Positions 9,276-18,062 of a DNA stretch of 64,000 nucleotides are shown here, piece by piece (positions within the stretch are counted from its first letter, which is position 1; every line of letters begins with the position of its first letter). Origin of the DNA: Tenacibaculum aquimarinum (GTDB lineage Bacteria; Bacteroidota; Bacteroidia; Flavobacteriales; Flavobacteriaceae); the NCBI RefSeq assembly GCF_022478115.1, contig NZ_JAKGSC010000003.1, positions 124,001 through 188,000 on the forward strand, written 5' to 3'. Under the pieces are notes generated by a model that was not told where the DNA came from, ran no database searches, and saw nothing but the letters and a program-made list of their open reading frames with translations. Both the position numbers and the translations under genes were made by a program.

Positions 9276-10166
9276 ATGGAAAACAACAATCAAAAATCTA
9301 CAAACCTTAATAAATATATAAGTTCTTCAGGAATTTGTTCTCGTAGAGAAGCGGAGAAATTTATTAATGAAGGAAGAGTTACAATAAACGGAAAACCAAC
9401 TCAATTAGGAAATAGAGTTGGCAGAAACGATGTTGTAAAATTAGATGGACGACTTGTAAAACCAAAAAATAATACACTTTACATTGCTTTAAATAAGCCA
9501 GTAGGTATTGTTTCTACTACAGATGAAAGAGAGCCGAAAAATATTGTTTCGCATGTAAATTATCCAGAAAGACTTTTTCCAATTGGGCGTTTAGACAAAC
9601 CATCAGAAGGTTTAATTTTCTTAACCAATGACGGAGATATTGTTAACAAGATTTTACGAGCAGGAAACAACCATGAAAAAGAGTACTTTGTAACTGTAGA
9701 TAAAAAAATTACAGACGATTTTATTCGAAAAATGGGAAATGGAATCCCGATTTTAGGAACCGTAACTAAAAAATGTTTGGTTGAAAAAGTAAGTGATAAA
9801 ATTTTTAAAATCATTTTAACGCAAGGCTTAAATAGACAAATTCGTAGAATGTGTGAGCACTTAGATTATGAGGTAACTAAGTTAAAGCGAACAAGAATTA
9901 TGAATGTAGAACTGGGTTATTTGCAAGCGGGAGATTGGCGAGAATTAACCGAAGAGGAAATGCAGGAAATCAATAAAATGATTTCTTCTTCTTCAAAAAC
10001 TGAAGAAGCGTCTCTTGTTAAAGAGAAACCGAAAAAGAAAGTTTCAAAGAAAAAAGCAGCGCCAACAAAAAACGATTTCAATAAAAAAAGCGCTTCATTC
10101 AGAAAATCATCGCCTAAAAACAAAAAAAGAAACGCAGGTTTTTCATCAAAAAAGAAACGCTGGTAA
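9276..10166 (+). CDS. rluF: 23S rRNA pseudouridine(2604) synthase RluF-like
   Basis: A 296-residue RsuA/RluB/E/F-type pseudouridine synthase. An S4 RNA-binding domain (residues about 11-60, [20 protein letters not shown]) precedes the catalytic domain with the active-site Asp in GRLDKPSEG (D107) and the motif [12 protein letters not shown]. The stretches [19 protein letters not shown] and [12 protein letters not shown] resemble E. coli RluF closely, so U2604 of 23S rRNA is the likely target. A lysine/serine-rich tail of about 60 residues ([14 protein letters not shown]...) extends beyond the fold and probably binds RNA. Start ATG 9276, very close to the promoter. Confidence 0.88.
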   Translation: MENNNQKSTNLNKYISSSGICSRREAEKFINEGRVTINGKPTQLGNRVGRNDVVKLDGRLVKPKNNTLYIALNKPVGIVSTTDEREPKNIVSHVNYPERLFPIGRLDKPSEGLIFLTNDGDIVNKILRAGNNHEKEYFVTVDKKITDDFIRKMGNGIPILGTVTKKCLVEKVSDKIFKIILTQGLNRQIRRMCEHLDYEVTKLKRTRIMNVELGYLQAGDWRELTEEEMQEINKMISSSSKTEEASLVKEKPKKKVSKKKAAPTKNDFNKKSASFRKSSPKNKKRNAGFSSKKKRW

Positions 10167-10171
10167 TATTT

Positions 10172-10256
10172 GGGCGTTACCTTTCAGGTCAGGCTTTTCA
10201 CTTCAATCTTTTTCTTCGTTCCTCAGAAAAAGGATTTCCATTGCAATCCTTAACGC
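10172..10256. repeat. Hairpin repeat, family 1 copy 1
   Basis: An 85-base inverted-repeat element just after rluF: outer arms GGCGTTA... / ...TAACGC, inner stem CTTTTTCT / AGAAAAAG around CGTTCCTC. Its minus strand reads GGATTGCAATGG then ATCCTTTT, aligning with repeats at 33205-33277 and 51816-51976. It contains no gene. It may also fold at the end of the rluF transcript. Confidence 0.65.
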
Positions 10257-10362
10257 GTATTTTTGCCAACTATTGGTAATATCAATTTTTAATTACTTCT
10301 ATAAGAGCTGTTAAAAGCTTCTATTTTTAAGAGTCTTTTAATTTTTCAATCTTTAAATAATA

Positions 10363-10370
10363 CTATCTTT
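10363..10370 (+). promoter_or_regulatory. -7 promoter element of tgt
   Basis: TATCTTTG, an exact match to TAnnTTTG, ends 7 bases before the tgt ATG at 10378. An in-frame TTG at 10369 lies inside this box and is therefore rejected as the start. The mRNA would be leaderless or nearly so. Confidence 0.6.
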
Positions 10371-10377
10371 GCCACCA

Positions 10378-11508
10378 ATGAAATTTGACTTACACACCAC
10401 AGACGAAAAAAGTAAAGCTAGAGCTGGAACAATAACAACAGATCACGGTACAATAGAAACTCCTATTTTTATGCCAGTTGGTACAGTTGGTACAGTAAAA
10501 GGCGTTCATCAATCAGAATTAAAAGACCAAATAAATCCAGATATAATTTTAGGAAATACCTATCATTTATTCTTGCGTCCAAAATTAGAAGTTTTGGAAG
10601 CAGCAGGAGGTTTGCATAAGTTTATGAATTGGGATCGCAATATCTTAACCGATTCTGGAGGTTATCAAGTATATTCTCTTTCAGGAAGAAGAAAAATAAA
10701 AGAAGAAGGCGTAAAATTTAAAAGTCATATTGACGGTTCTACACATTTCTTTTCACCTGAAAACGTAATGGAAACGCAACGTACAATTGGTGCCGATATT
10801 ATTATGGCATTTGATGAGTGTACACCATATCCTTGCGATTATAATTACGCAAAACGATCAATGCACATGACGCATAGATGGTTGGATAGATGTATAAATC
10901 ATTTAGAAAAACTACCTTTTAAATATGGTTATGAGCAAACTTTTATGCCAATTGTGCAAGGAAGTACTTATAAAGATTTACGAAGACAATCTGCAGAATA
11001 CATAGCGAACTCTGGTCAGCAAGCAAATGCAATTGGAGGACTTTCTGTTGGTGAGCCAGCGGAAGAAATGTATGCAATGACAGAAGTTGTAACAGAAATT
11101 TTACCAGAAGATAAACCACGTTATTTAATGGGAGTTGGTACGCCAATTAATATTCTAGAAAACATTGCTTTAGGTATCGATATGTTTGACTGTGTGATGC
11201 CAACACGTAATGCTAGAAACGGAATGTTATTTACAGCACACGGTTCTATCAACATTAAAAATAAAAAGTGGGAACAAGATTTTTCTCCAATTGATGATAT
11301 GGGAATTACTTGGGTAGATACAATGTACTCTAAAGCCTATTTACGTCATTTATTTGTTGCTAAAGAAATGTTAGGAAAGCAAATAGCTTCTATTCATAAT
11401 TTAGGATTTTATGTTTGGTTAACACGTGAAGCAAGAAAACATATTATTGCTGGAGACTTTAGAGAGTGGAAAGATAAGATGGTTAAACAAATGGATAATC
11501 GTTTGTAA
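10378..11508 (+). CDS. tgt: Queuine/preQ1 tRNA-guanine transglycosylase
   Basis: A 376-residue TGT that swaps the wobble guanine of GUN anticodons for the queuosine precursor preQ1. The TIM-barrel markers are present: GTVGTVKGV, NTYHLFLRP, DSGGYQVYSLSGRRKI with the general-acid Asp near residue 92, and the second catalytic Asp in GIDMFDCVMPTRNARNG. The usual zinc site CxCxxC between TRNARNG and AYLRHL is missing; that stretch reads MGITWVDTMYSKAYLRHL, and only the last ligand His (SIHNLGFY) remains. I believe this is common to Bacteroidota TGTs, but it is notable. Start ATG 10378 chosen because the promoter -7 box ends at 10370. Confidence 0.93.
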   Translation: MKFDLHTTDEKSKARAGTITTDHGTIETPIFMPVGTVGTVKGVHQSELKDQINPDIILGNTYHLFLRPKLEVLEAAGGLHKFMNWDRNILTDSGGYQVYSLSGRRKIKEEGVKFKSHIDGSTHFFSPENVMETQRTIGADIIMAFDECTPYPCDYNYAKRSMHMTHRWLDRCINHLEKLPFKYGYEQTFMPIVQGSTYKDLRRQSAEYIANSGQQANAIGGLSVGEPAEEMYAMTEVVTEILPEDKPRYLMGVGTPINILENIALGIDMFDCVMPTRNARNGMLFTAHGSINIKNKKWEQDFSPIDDMGITWVDTMYSKAYLRHLFVAKEMLGKQIASIHNLGFYVWLTREARKHIIAGDFREWKDKMVKQMDNRL

Positions 11509-11562
11509 TAATTGTTGTTATTCCTGTGGAAATCAGGAATCTAAAAAATAGATTTATATACA

Positions 11563-12648
11563 TTGAAAATTCTAGATTGGTACATATTAAAACGTTTTTT
11601 GGTAACATTTTTGTTTACCTTATTAATATTGATACCTATTGCAGTTGCTATTGATATTTCTGAAAAAATTGATAAGTTTTTACGTCACGAAAACTTAACT
11701 TTTTTTCAAATAGTAGACGAATATTACAAGAATTTCATCATCTATTATGCCAATACTTTTATGCCTTTGGCATTGTTTATTGCTGTAATTTTATTTACTT
11801 CTAGATTAGCAAATAATACAGAAATTATAGCTATTAATAGTGCTCAAATTTCTTTTAAACGTTTTCTATATCCTTATTTTATAGGCGCAACTATTGTTGT
11901 AGTTGTAGCTTTAGCTATGAATCATTTTGTAGTGCCAAACAGTAATAAAATTAGAAAAGAGTTTGAAAACACATATATAAAGAAACAAAATTATAAAGAT
12001 AAATCCATTAGAGATTTTAGTTTGCAACTAAACGATAGCACCTATATTTTTCTGCAAAACTTTGATTTAGAAAGAAATTCAGGATATAATTTTTCAACAG
12101 AAACCTATCATGGTTTAGCGTTAAAAACAAGGTTAACTGCAGATAGAATAAACTGGAACAAAAAAGATTCTACCTTTAAATTATACAATTGGAAAGAAAG
12201 AAAAGTCTTTAGTAACCGAGACAGTATTTTTTCTGGGAATAGTTTAGATACTGTTTTTGCATTTACACCAAAAGATTTCGATTATAAGGCTGCTTTAGCA
12301 CAAGAAATGCCTTCAAATGATTTAATTTCATTTATTGATCTATCTAAAAAAAGAGGTATAAAAAACTTAAATGCTTATTTAGTAGAGCTGTATAAAAGAA
12401 CAAGTTTACCAATGGCTACTTATGTACTAACGTTAATTGCTGTAGCTTTGGCACAAAGAAAACGACGTGGAGGAACAGGTATTAACTTAGCTTTAGGTGT
12501 AGCTGTTATGTTTATTTATGTATTCTTTTTAAAAGTTGCAGAGGTGTTAGGAGCAGTAGCAGGAGCAGACCCTTTATTAAATGTTTGGATGCCAAATATT
12601 GTTTTTGGCGCTTACGCAGTTTATCTTTATTTAAATGCTAGAAAATAA
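11563..12648 (+). CDS. LptF/LptG-family permease (YjgP/YjgQ)
   Basis: A 361-residue inner-membrane permease of the lipopolysaccharide export complex LptBFG. It starts with KILDWYILKRFLVTFLFT, has three N-terminal transmembrane helices (about 10-35, 55-80, 100-120), a periplasmic beta-jellyroll region (about 130-270) and three C-terminal helices. The start is TTG at 11563: an in-frame stop lies at 11542-11544 and the first ATG is at about codon 67, after the conserved N-terminus. Its 3' end overlaps the EamA gene by 14 bases. Whether it is LptF or LptG cannot be decided here. Confidence 0.88.
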   Translation: MKILDWYILKRFLVTFLFTLLILIPIAVAIDISEKIDKFLRHENLTFFQIVDEYYKNFIIYYANTFMPLALFIAVILFTSRLANNTEIIAINSAQISFKRFLYPYFIGATIVVVVALAMNHFVVPNSNKIRKEFENTYIKKQNYKDKSIRDFSLQLNDSTYIFLQNFDLERNSGYNFSTETYHGLALKTRLTADRINWNKKDSTFKLYNWKERKVFSNRDSIFSGNSLDTVFAFTPKDFDYKAALAQEMPSNDLISFIDLSKKRGIKNLNAYLVELYKRTSLPMATYVLTLIAVALAQRKRRGGTGINLALGVAVMFIYVFFLKVAEVLGAVAGADPLLNVWMPNIVFGAYAVYLYLNARK

Positions 12649-13531
12649 ACTTAAAAATTATCTTCATTTACACTTTATAGTTTTCATTTGGGGGTTTACC
12701 GCAATTCTTGGAAAACTAATTTCTATTGATGCTATTCCGTTAGTTTGGTATAGAATGGGTTTAGCTGTTATTTTTATTTTTGGATACTTTTTAATAACCA
12801 AAAAGAAATTTAAAGCAGATAAAAAAGGACTCTTAAAATTTGCTTTAACCGGAATTATAATAGCTTTACATTGGGTAACTTTTTTTAAAGCGATAAAAGT
12901 TTCTAACGTTTCGGTTGCTTTAGTAATGATGAGCACCGGAGCTTTTTTCACCTCATTATTAGAGCCAATTTTCTTCAAAAGAAAACTTAAGTTAGTTGAA
13001 ATTCTACTCGGTTTGTTGGTAATATTTGGACTTTATATTATCTTTAATTTTGAAAGTAGGTATGTTGAAGGAATAATTTACGCGTTAATTTCTTCCTTTT
13101 TATCGGCGTTATTTGCAGTGCTAAATGGTTTATTTGTTAAAGAATATAAGCCTGAAGTTATATCGTTTTATCAACTTTTATTTGGTGTGTTAGGAATAAC
13201 CGTATTTCTTTTCTTTACACAAAGTTTTACTGCAGATTTTTTTCAATTACAAACCTCAGACTGGGTTTATCTTTTAATTTTAAGTAGTTTTTGTACAGCC
13301 TATGCTTTTATTGCTTCTGTACATGTAATGAAATATATAACACCATACACAGTAATGTTAACTATTAACTTAGAGCCAATTTATGCCATTGTACTAGCAT
13401 TATTAATTTTTGGAGAAACAGAACAAATGAATCCAGCTTTTTATTACGGAGCATTAATAGTGTTGTCTACCGTTTTAATTAATGGTATATTGAAGAATAA
13501 ATCGAAGTTTATTAAGAAAAACAAACAATAA
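12635..13531 (+). CDS. EamA/DMT-family transporter
   Basis: A 298-residue membrane protein with about ten hydrophobic helices arranged as two EamA repeats (HFIVFIWGFTAILGKLISI at the N-terminus; EGIIYALISSFLSALFAVLN starting the second half). The second repeat ends with the typical NLEPIYAIVLALLIFGE. Such drug/metabolite transporters move small metabolites or amino acids; substrate unknown. It overlaps the LptF/G gene by 14 bases, implying co-transcription. Confidence 0.87.
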   Translation: MLENKLKNYLHLHFIVFIWGFTAILGKLISIDAIPLVWYRMGLAVIFIFGYFLITKKKFKADKKGLLKFALTGIIIALHWVTFFKAIKVSNVSVALVMMSTGAFFTSLLEPIFFKRKLKLVEILLGLLVIFGLYIIFNFESRYVEGIIYALISSFLSALFAVLNGLFVKEYKPEVISFYQLLFGVLGITVFLFFTQSFTADFFQLQTSDWVYLLILSSFCTAYAFIASVHVMKYITPYTVMLTINLEPIYAIVLALLIFGETEQMNPAFYYGALIVLSTVLINGILKNKSKFIKKNKQ

Positions 13532-13616
13532 CTGTTTGTAAAAAGTTAACGTATTATACAATTCAACTAAAATTTTATAGTATGTTTGCTGATACAAACA
13601 ACCATAATCAATCATA

Positions 13617-14570
13617 ATGGAATATTTAGATTTTGAATTACCAATAAAAGAATTGGAAGATCAATTAGTAAAGTGTTACGCGATTGGAGAAGAAAGTGAA
13701 GTTGACGTAACAGCTACATGTAAAAAGATTGAAAAGAAATTAGAGAAAGCAAAAAAAGACATATATAAAAACATTACTGCTTGGCAACGTGTGCAATTAT
13801 CACGTCATCCAAACAGACCGTATACTTTAGATTATATCAATGCAATTTGCGGAGATACTTTTATGGAGCTTCATGGAGATAGAAACGTAAAAGATGATAA
13901 AGCTATGATTGGTGGTTTAGGTAAAATTGGCGACCAAAGTTTTATGTTTATAGGTCAACAAAAAGGTTACAATACCAAAACACGTCAATACCGAAACTTT
14001 GGTATGGCAAATCCAGAAGGTTATAGAAAAGCTTTACGTTTAATGAAAATGGCAGAGAAATTTGGAATTCCTGTTGTTACTTTATTAGATACTCCAGGTG
14101 CATATCCAGGTTTAGAAGCAGAAGAACGTGGGCAGGGAGAAGCAATTGCAAGAAATATTCTTGAAATGACTCGTTTAAAAACTCCAATTATAACAATTGT
14201 TATTGGTGAAGGAGCTTCTGGTGGAGCATTAGGAATAGGTGTTGGAGATAAAGTTTACATGATGGAAAACACATGGTACACCGTAATTTCTCCAGAATCT
14301 TGTTCTTCAATTTTATGGCGTAGTTGGGAATATAAAGAGCAAGCAGCTGAAGCTTTAAAGCTTACAGGTGAAGACATGAAGAAGATGAAACTAATTGATG
14401 GTATTATTAAAGAACCAATTGGTGGAGCACATAGAGATAGAGAAAGCGCTTTTAAAGTTGTACAAGAGCAAATAGTAAGTGCTTTTGGAGAATTAAAAGA
14501 CTTATCTGCAAAAGACTTAGTAGCAAAACGTATGGATAAATACGCAGATATGGGTGTTTATAAAGAATAG
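13617..14570 (+). CDS. accA: Acetyl-CoA carboxylase carboxyltransferase subunit alpha
   Basis: A 317-residue subunit, the usual length, that with AccD transfers carboxyl from carboxybiotin to acetyl-CoA to make malonyl-CoA for fatty acid synthesis. Family motifs: [69 protein letters not shown] and [11 protein letters not shown]. It has its own terminator. Confidence 0.96.
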   Translation: MEYLDFELPIKELEDQLVKCYAIGEESEVDVTATCKKIEKKLEKAKKDIYKNITAWQRVQLSRHPNRPYTLDYINAICGDTFMELHGDRNVKDDKAMIGGLGKIGDQSFMFIGQQKGYNTKTRQYRNFGMANPEGYRKALRLMKMAEKFGIPVVTLLDTPGAYPGLEAEERGQGEAIARNILEMTRLKTPIITIVIGEGASGGALGIGVGDKVYMMENTWYTVISPESCSSILWRSWEYKEQAAEALKLTGEDMKKMKLIDGIIKEPIGGAHRDRESAFKVVQEQIVSAFGELKDLSAKDLVAKRMDKYADMGVYKE

Positions 14571-14590
14571 TTTCTATTAAATATTGAACA

Positions 14591-14632
14591 AAAAAAGACG
14601 CAATTTTTATTAAAATTGCGTCTTTTTTATTT
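14591..14632. terminator. Terminator between accA and the TlpA-like gene
   Basis: Perfect 17-base stem with arms at 14591-14607 (ending GACGCAATTTT) and 14612-14628, loop TATT, A-run before and T-run after, so usable from both strands for these convergent genes. Confidence 0.9.
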
Positions 14633-14653
14633 TTACTAACAGCTTAGCTAAAA

Positions 14654-15712
14654 CTAAACTCCTAACTCAGTAAATAATTTTTTTAATTCAGGGTCAGAAG
14701 GTCTTGGAGCGTTATTATCTACAATGTTACCTTGTGGGTCAATTAAAATAAAACGTGGAATACTATTTACTTGATAATCTCTCATAAAGCTAATGTCTTT
14801 TCCTGCCCATAATTGAATTCCTGTAAGTTCTTTTTTAGCAACAAAATTTTTCCACTTTGTATTTGCTTTTTCCCAAGAACCTTGGCTTCTTCTGTCACTA
14901 TCAGAAGAAATACTTACAAATGCTACATTTTTATCATGATATTCAGCTTCTAATTTTTGTAAAGAAGGAATCTCTCTAATACAAGGTCCGCACCAAGTTG
15001 CCCATAAATCTATATAAACAAACTTTCCTTTTAAATCATCTAAAGAAGTTGTTCCACCTTTATAGTTTTCATAATTTACAAACTTAGGAGAAGGTTTTCC
15101 TTTGGCAACTTTAGCCATAACTTCGGCACGTTGTTTAGCAGCTGGATGTTGTTTTTCATATCCTTTTTCTAAAAAATCGAACATTTGTTTGTTTTGACCC
15201 TTTACTTTATTTATTAAAGAAGTATCAGCATTTTTATATTTACTGTATAAGTTTTCCATTCCTTCTTTAATTGAAGCTATTTTGGCATCAAAAGCATCTT
15301 TTTCTAATGCAAAATATTCCATAGGATTTCCATTCTCTCTACTAAATAATACTTGAGCAACACCAAAGTTATTTCCTTCAGAACCTTCACCAGTATATTT
15401 AAAACTGTTTAAAAAATCATCAGAATCTCCCGTTAGGGTTAAATTATAACCGTTTGCTAAATGAATAAAGCCACGTTTTCCAGTGTTGGTTTGCATTGGG
15501 TAAATATCAGATTTTGTAACTTTCATGGTGTCTTTAAAACTTCCATCAGCATTAATTTTAATAGTTTTATTAAAACCTTGTCCAGATATAGTTAAAATAG
15601 AATCGGTATTATTTTCTAAGGTTCCTTGAAAAGTTAAAAAGTCTTTAGAATGCTCTTTAGTACAAGAAACTATAGTAATAAGAGCTAAAATTATAAGTGA
15701 TATTTTTTTCAT
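14654..15712 (-). CDS. TlpA-like thioredoxin-fold lipoprotein with DUF4369-type N-terminus
   Basis: A 352-residue secreted lipoprotein: signal MKKISLIILALITIVSC with the lipobox cysteine, an N-terminal beta-rich region like DUF4369 (GTLENNTDSILTISGQGFNK), then a TlpA/AhpC-type thioredoxin domain with the redox motif WATWCGPC (residues about 240-250) and the cis-Pro region VNSIPRFILID. Likely a periplasmic thiol-disulfide reductase. The reading frame is open upstream to 15763, but the TATCTTTG promoter box at 15740-15747 lies inside that extension, and the signal peptide begins at 15712, so this ATG is chosen. Confidence 0.88.
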   Translation of the reverse strand: MKKISLIILALITIVSCTKEHSKDFLTFQGTLENNTDSILTISGQGFNKTIKINADGSFKDTMKVTKSDIYPMQTNTGKRGFIHLANGYNLTLTGDSDDFLNSFKYTGEGSEGNNFGVAQVLFSRENGNPMEYFALEKDAFDAKIASIKEGMENLYSKYKNADTSLINKVKGQNKQMFDFLEKGYEKQHPAAKQRAEVMAKVAKGKPSPKFVNYENYKGGTTSLDDLKGKFVYIDLWATWCGPCIREIPSLQKLEAEYHDKNVAFVSISSDSDRRSQGSWEKANTKWKNFVAKKELTGIQLWAGKDISFMRDYQVNSIPRFILIDPQGNIVDNNAPRPSDPELKKLFTELGV

Positions 15713-15739
15713 TTTTTGAATTGTTTTATTGAATTCGAA

Positions 15740-15747
15740 CAAAGATA
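15740..15747 (-). promoter_or_regulatory. -7 promoter element of the TlpA-like gene
   Basis: Reads TATCTTTG on the minus strand (TAnnTTTG), 27 bases before the ATG at 15712. It decides the start codon of the gene. Confidence 0.6.
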
Positions 15748-15808
15748 CACTAAAAATTTGCATACCTTATTTTGATTACTGATTTTTGATATACCAAATA
15801 AGCGTAAA

Positions 15809-17314
15809 ATGAACCAACATATAATAAGTAGCAAACAGTTAGATTTAGAAACAATTCACGATTTATTGCATACAGATAAAAAATTGCAATTATCAGAAGA
15901 TTCAATAGCTAAAGTTATAAAATGTCGTGCTTATTTGGATGCTAAAATGCAAGAAAACTCTAAACCTATTTATGGAATTAACACAGGTTTTGGAGCCTTG
16001 TATAATGTGAAAATTGATGGTAAAGACTTACAGAAATTACAAGAAAACTTAGTAATGAGTCATGCTTGTGGAGCAGGAGATGAGGTTCCGCAAGAAATTG
16101 TAAAACTAATGTTATTGTTAAAAATTCAATCGTTAAGTTATGGTCATTCTGGTGTACAACTAGAAATTATAAATAGGTTAGTAGATTTTTATAATAATAA
16201 TATTTTCCCTGTTGTTTATACACAAGGTTCATTAGGAGCTTCTGGAGATTTATCTCCATTGGCACATCTAGCTTTGCCTTTAATTGGTTTAGGAGAAGTA
16301 TATTTTGAAGGCGAAAAAATTAGTGGAAAAGAAATATTAGATAAATTTAATTGGCAATCTATTCAATTTAAATCGAAGGAAGGTTTAGCGTTGTTAAACG
16401 GAACACAGTTTATGTCTGCATACGGAGTTTCAAACCTTTTAAAAGCGTATAAATTATCTTATTTAGCAGATACAATTGGTGCACTTTCTTTAGAAGCTTT
16501 TGATGGAAGAATTGAGCCTTTTAATGAGTTGATTCATCTAGTGCGTCCTCATAACGGACAATTAAAAACAGCTAAAAGAATATCAGAATTTTTAGAAGAA
16601 AGCACATTAATAAATCAAGAGAAAAAACATGTTCAAGATCCATATTCTTTTCGTTGTATGCCACAAGTTCATGGAGCAACAAAAGATACGTTAGCCTTTG
16701 TGAAAAAGACGTTTATTACCGAAATTAATTCAGTTACAGACAATCCAAATGTATTTGTAGATGAAGATTTGTTAATTTCTGGAGGAAATTTTCATGGTCA
16801 ACCTTTAGCATTAGCTTTGGACTTTTTAGCGATTGCAATGGCAGAATTGGCAAATATTTCCGAACGAAGAACCTATCAATTAGTTTCTGGACACAGACAT
16901 TTACCACCATTTTTAGTTTCCAATCCTGGTTTAAACTCAGGTTTTATGATTCCACAGTACACAGCAGCAAGTATTGTTAGTCAAAATAAACAATATGCAA
17001 CACCAGCAAGTGTAGATTCTATTGAGTCTAGTAACGGACAAGAAGATCATGTTTCTATGGGAGCAAATTCAGCAACTAAAGCAAAAAAAATAGTAGATAA
17101 TGTACAAACTGTTTTAGCAATTGAATTGTTTACAGCTTCGCAAGCATTGAGTTTTGGTAACGGAAAAACGTCTCCTTTTTTAGAATCTCTTGTAGGTTTA
17201 TTTAGAAATGAAGTATCTATTGTAGAGGAAGACCGAGTTATGCATCACGATATTAAAAAGGCTTCACAATTTATAGATGGTTTTACTATTGAAGTAACTG
17301 AATTGTTTGGATAA
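15809..17314 (+). CDS. hutH: Histidine ammonia-lyase
   Basis: A 501-residue enzyme that deaminates histidine to urocanate using the self-formed MIO cofactor. The MIO triad Ala-Ser-Gly is at residues 144-146 in SLGASGDLSPLAHL. Other motifs: YGINTGFGAL near residue 55, DNPNVF, and the C-terminal QEDHVSMGANSA. No other hut genes are adjacent, so histidine degradation is scattered or this is a related aromatic ammonia-lyase. A cassette-like unit begins 13 bases after its stop. Confidence 0.93.
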   Translation: MNQHIISSKQLDLETIHDLLHTDKKLQLSEDSIAKVIKCRAYLDAKMQENSKPIYGINTGFGALYNVKIDGKDLQKLQENLVMSHACGAGDEVPQEIVKLMLLLKIQSLSYGHSGVQLEIINRLVDFYNNNIFPVVYTQGSLGASGDLSPLAHLALPLIGLGEVYFEGEKISGKEILDKFNWQSIQFKSKEGLALLNGTQFMSAYGVSNLLKAYKLSYLADTIGALSLEAFDGRIEPFNELIHLVRPHNGQLKTAKRISEFLEESTLINQEKKHVQDPYSFRCMPQVHGATKDTLAFVKKTFITEINSVTDNPNVFVDEDLLISGGNFHGQPLALALDFLAIAMAELANISERRTYQLVSGHRHLPPFLVSNPGLNSGFMIPQYTAASIVSQNKQYATPASVDSIESSNGQEDHVSMGANSATKAKKIVDNVQTVLAIELFTASQALSFGNGKTSPFLESLVGLFRNEVSIVEEDRVMHHDIKKASQFIDGFTIEVTELFG

Positions 17315-17327
17315 AATCTGTAAATAT

Positions 17328-17464
17328 CGCTAACGTGTTTGTGTGATGATTAGTTGCGTGGTTAAGCAATTAAAATAGCAAAAGGAAATCGAATAGAAAA
17401 TCCGTGAGGATTTTCGTAATTAGAATAGAGCCAAGCAATAAATTATATACGGTGTTACCTAACG
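17328..17464 (-). repeat. attC-like inverted repeat of unit A
   Basis: Runs from CGCTAACG (17328-17335) to GTTACCTAACG (17454-17464). Inner arms around TTAGTTGCGTGG (17350-17361) and CCAAGCAATAAATT (17431-17444) are imperfect inverted repeats. A perfect small hairpin GAAAATCC-GTGA-GGATTTTC sits in the middle (about 17396-17415). TAGTTGCGTGG and GTGAGGATTTTC are shared with the site of unit C. Confidence 0.55.
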
Positions 17465-17468
17465 TTTT

Positions 17469-18062
17469 TTATTCAATCGTTAATCCTTTATCTATCAATA
17501 TTGAGTACGCATTATCAAAATCAGATGAAACAGTTTTCCAATTAGATTTCAACTTTTCAGGTCTCTTTATAAAATTCAAGAATTTTCTCCCTTTATGTAA
17601 TTTTTCAGTTTCTAAGTCTGTTAATTTTTTTAATGTAGAAATCTCATTTATTACATTTTCAAGCGTTTTTCTTTCCTTTTTTAATCTTTTGTTATTTAAA
17701 TGCATTCGTAAACCAAGTTCAAATTTAGTTGCTTTTTCAAAATACAAATCAGGTAAATCAGTATCATTTATCTCTCCAAATTTTAAATAACATTTTTTAT
17801 AAAACTCGATTAATGATTCACCAGATTTAATTAATCCAACATAATCAATATCATCTTTTTTTATGTTTACATCATTATCAATTAAACCGCTATTATAGAC
17901 TACTATAAAATCAATTTTCTTTCCGATTAATTTAATGAAATCAAAATAGTCACCGTGTCTTATTGCTGCAAATTCATTTTTAAAATCAGAAGTGTCAAGT
18001 TTATTTTTCAAAACTTTATACATATATCCAATTACGACTTGTATTATCAATTTTTGTTGCAT
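17469..18062 (-). CDS. Unknown protein, cargo of cassette-like unit A
   Basis: A 197-residue protein I do not recognise. It is charged and mostly helical: an N-terminal half with DFKNEFAAIRHGDYFDFIKL and a hydrophobic strand KIDFIVVYNSGLI, then a long lysine/glutamate-rich helical region (residues about 120-165, RLKKERKTLENVINEISTLK) that could form a coiled coil. No signal peptide, membrane helix or catalytic motif is obvious. The start at 18062 gives MQQKLIIQVVIGYMYKVLKN; an internal ATG at codon 14 is possible. Being the sole cargo of a cassette-like unit, a defence, toxin or regulatory role is conceivable but not shown. Confidence 0.65.
   Translation of the reverse strand: MQQKLIIQVVIGYMYKVLKNKLDTSDFKNEFAAIRHGDYFDFIKLIGKKIDFIVVYNSGLIDNDVNIKKDDIDYVGLIKSGESLIEFYKKCYLKFGEINDTDLPDLYFEKATKFELGLRMHLNNKRLKKERKTLENVINEISTLKKLTDLETEKLHKGRKFLNFIKRPEKLKSNWKTVSSDFDNAYSILIDKGLTIE

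Noticed and set aside
10369..10377. In-frame TTG start for tgt three codons upstream of the ATG
   Set aside because: It lies within the TATCTTTG promoter box, so the mRNA would begin after it; ATG 10378 also gives the conserved N-terminus MKFDL.
15713..15763. N-terminal extension of the TlpA-like protein
   Set aside because: The extension crosses the promoter -7 box and would place residues before the signal peptide; the lipoprotein signal starts at 15712.
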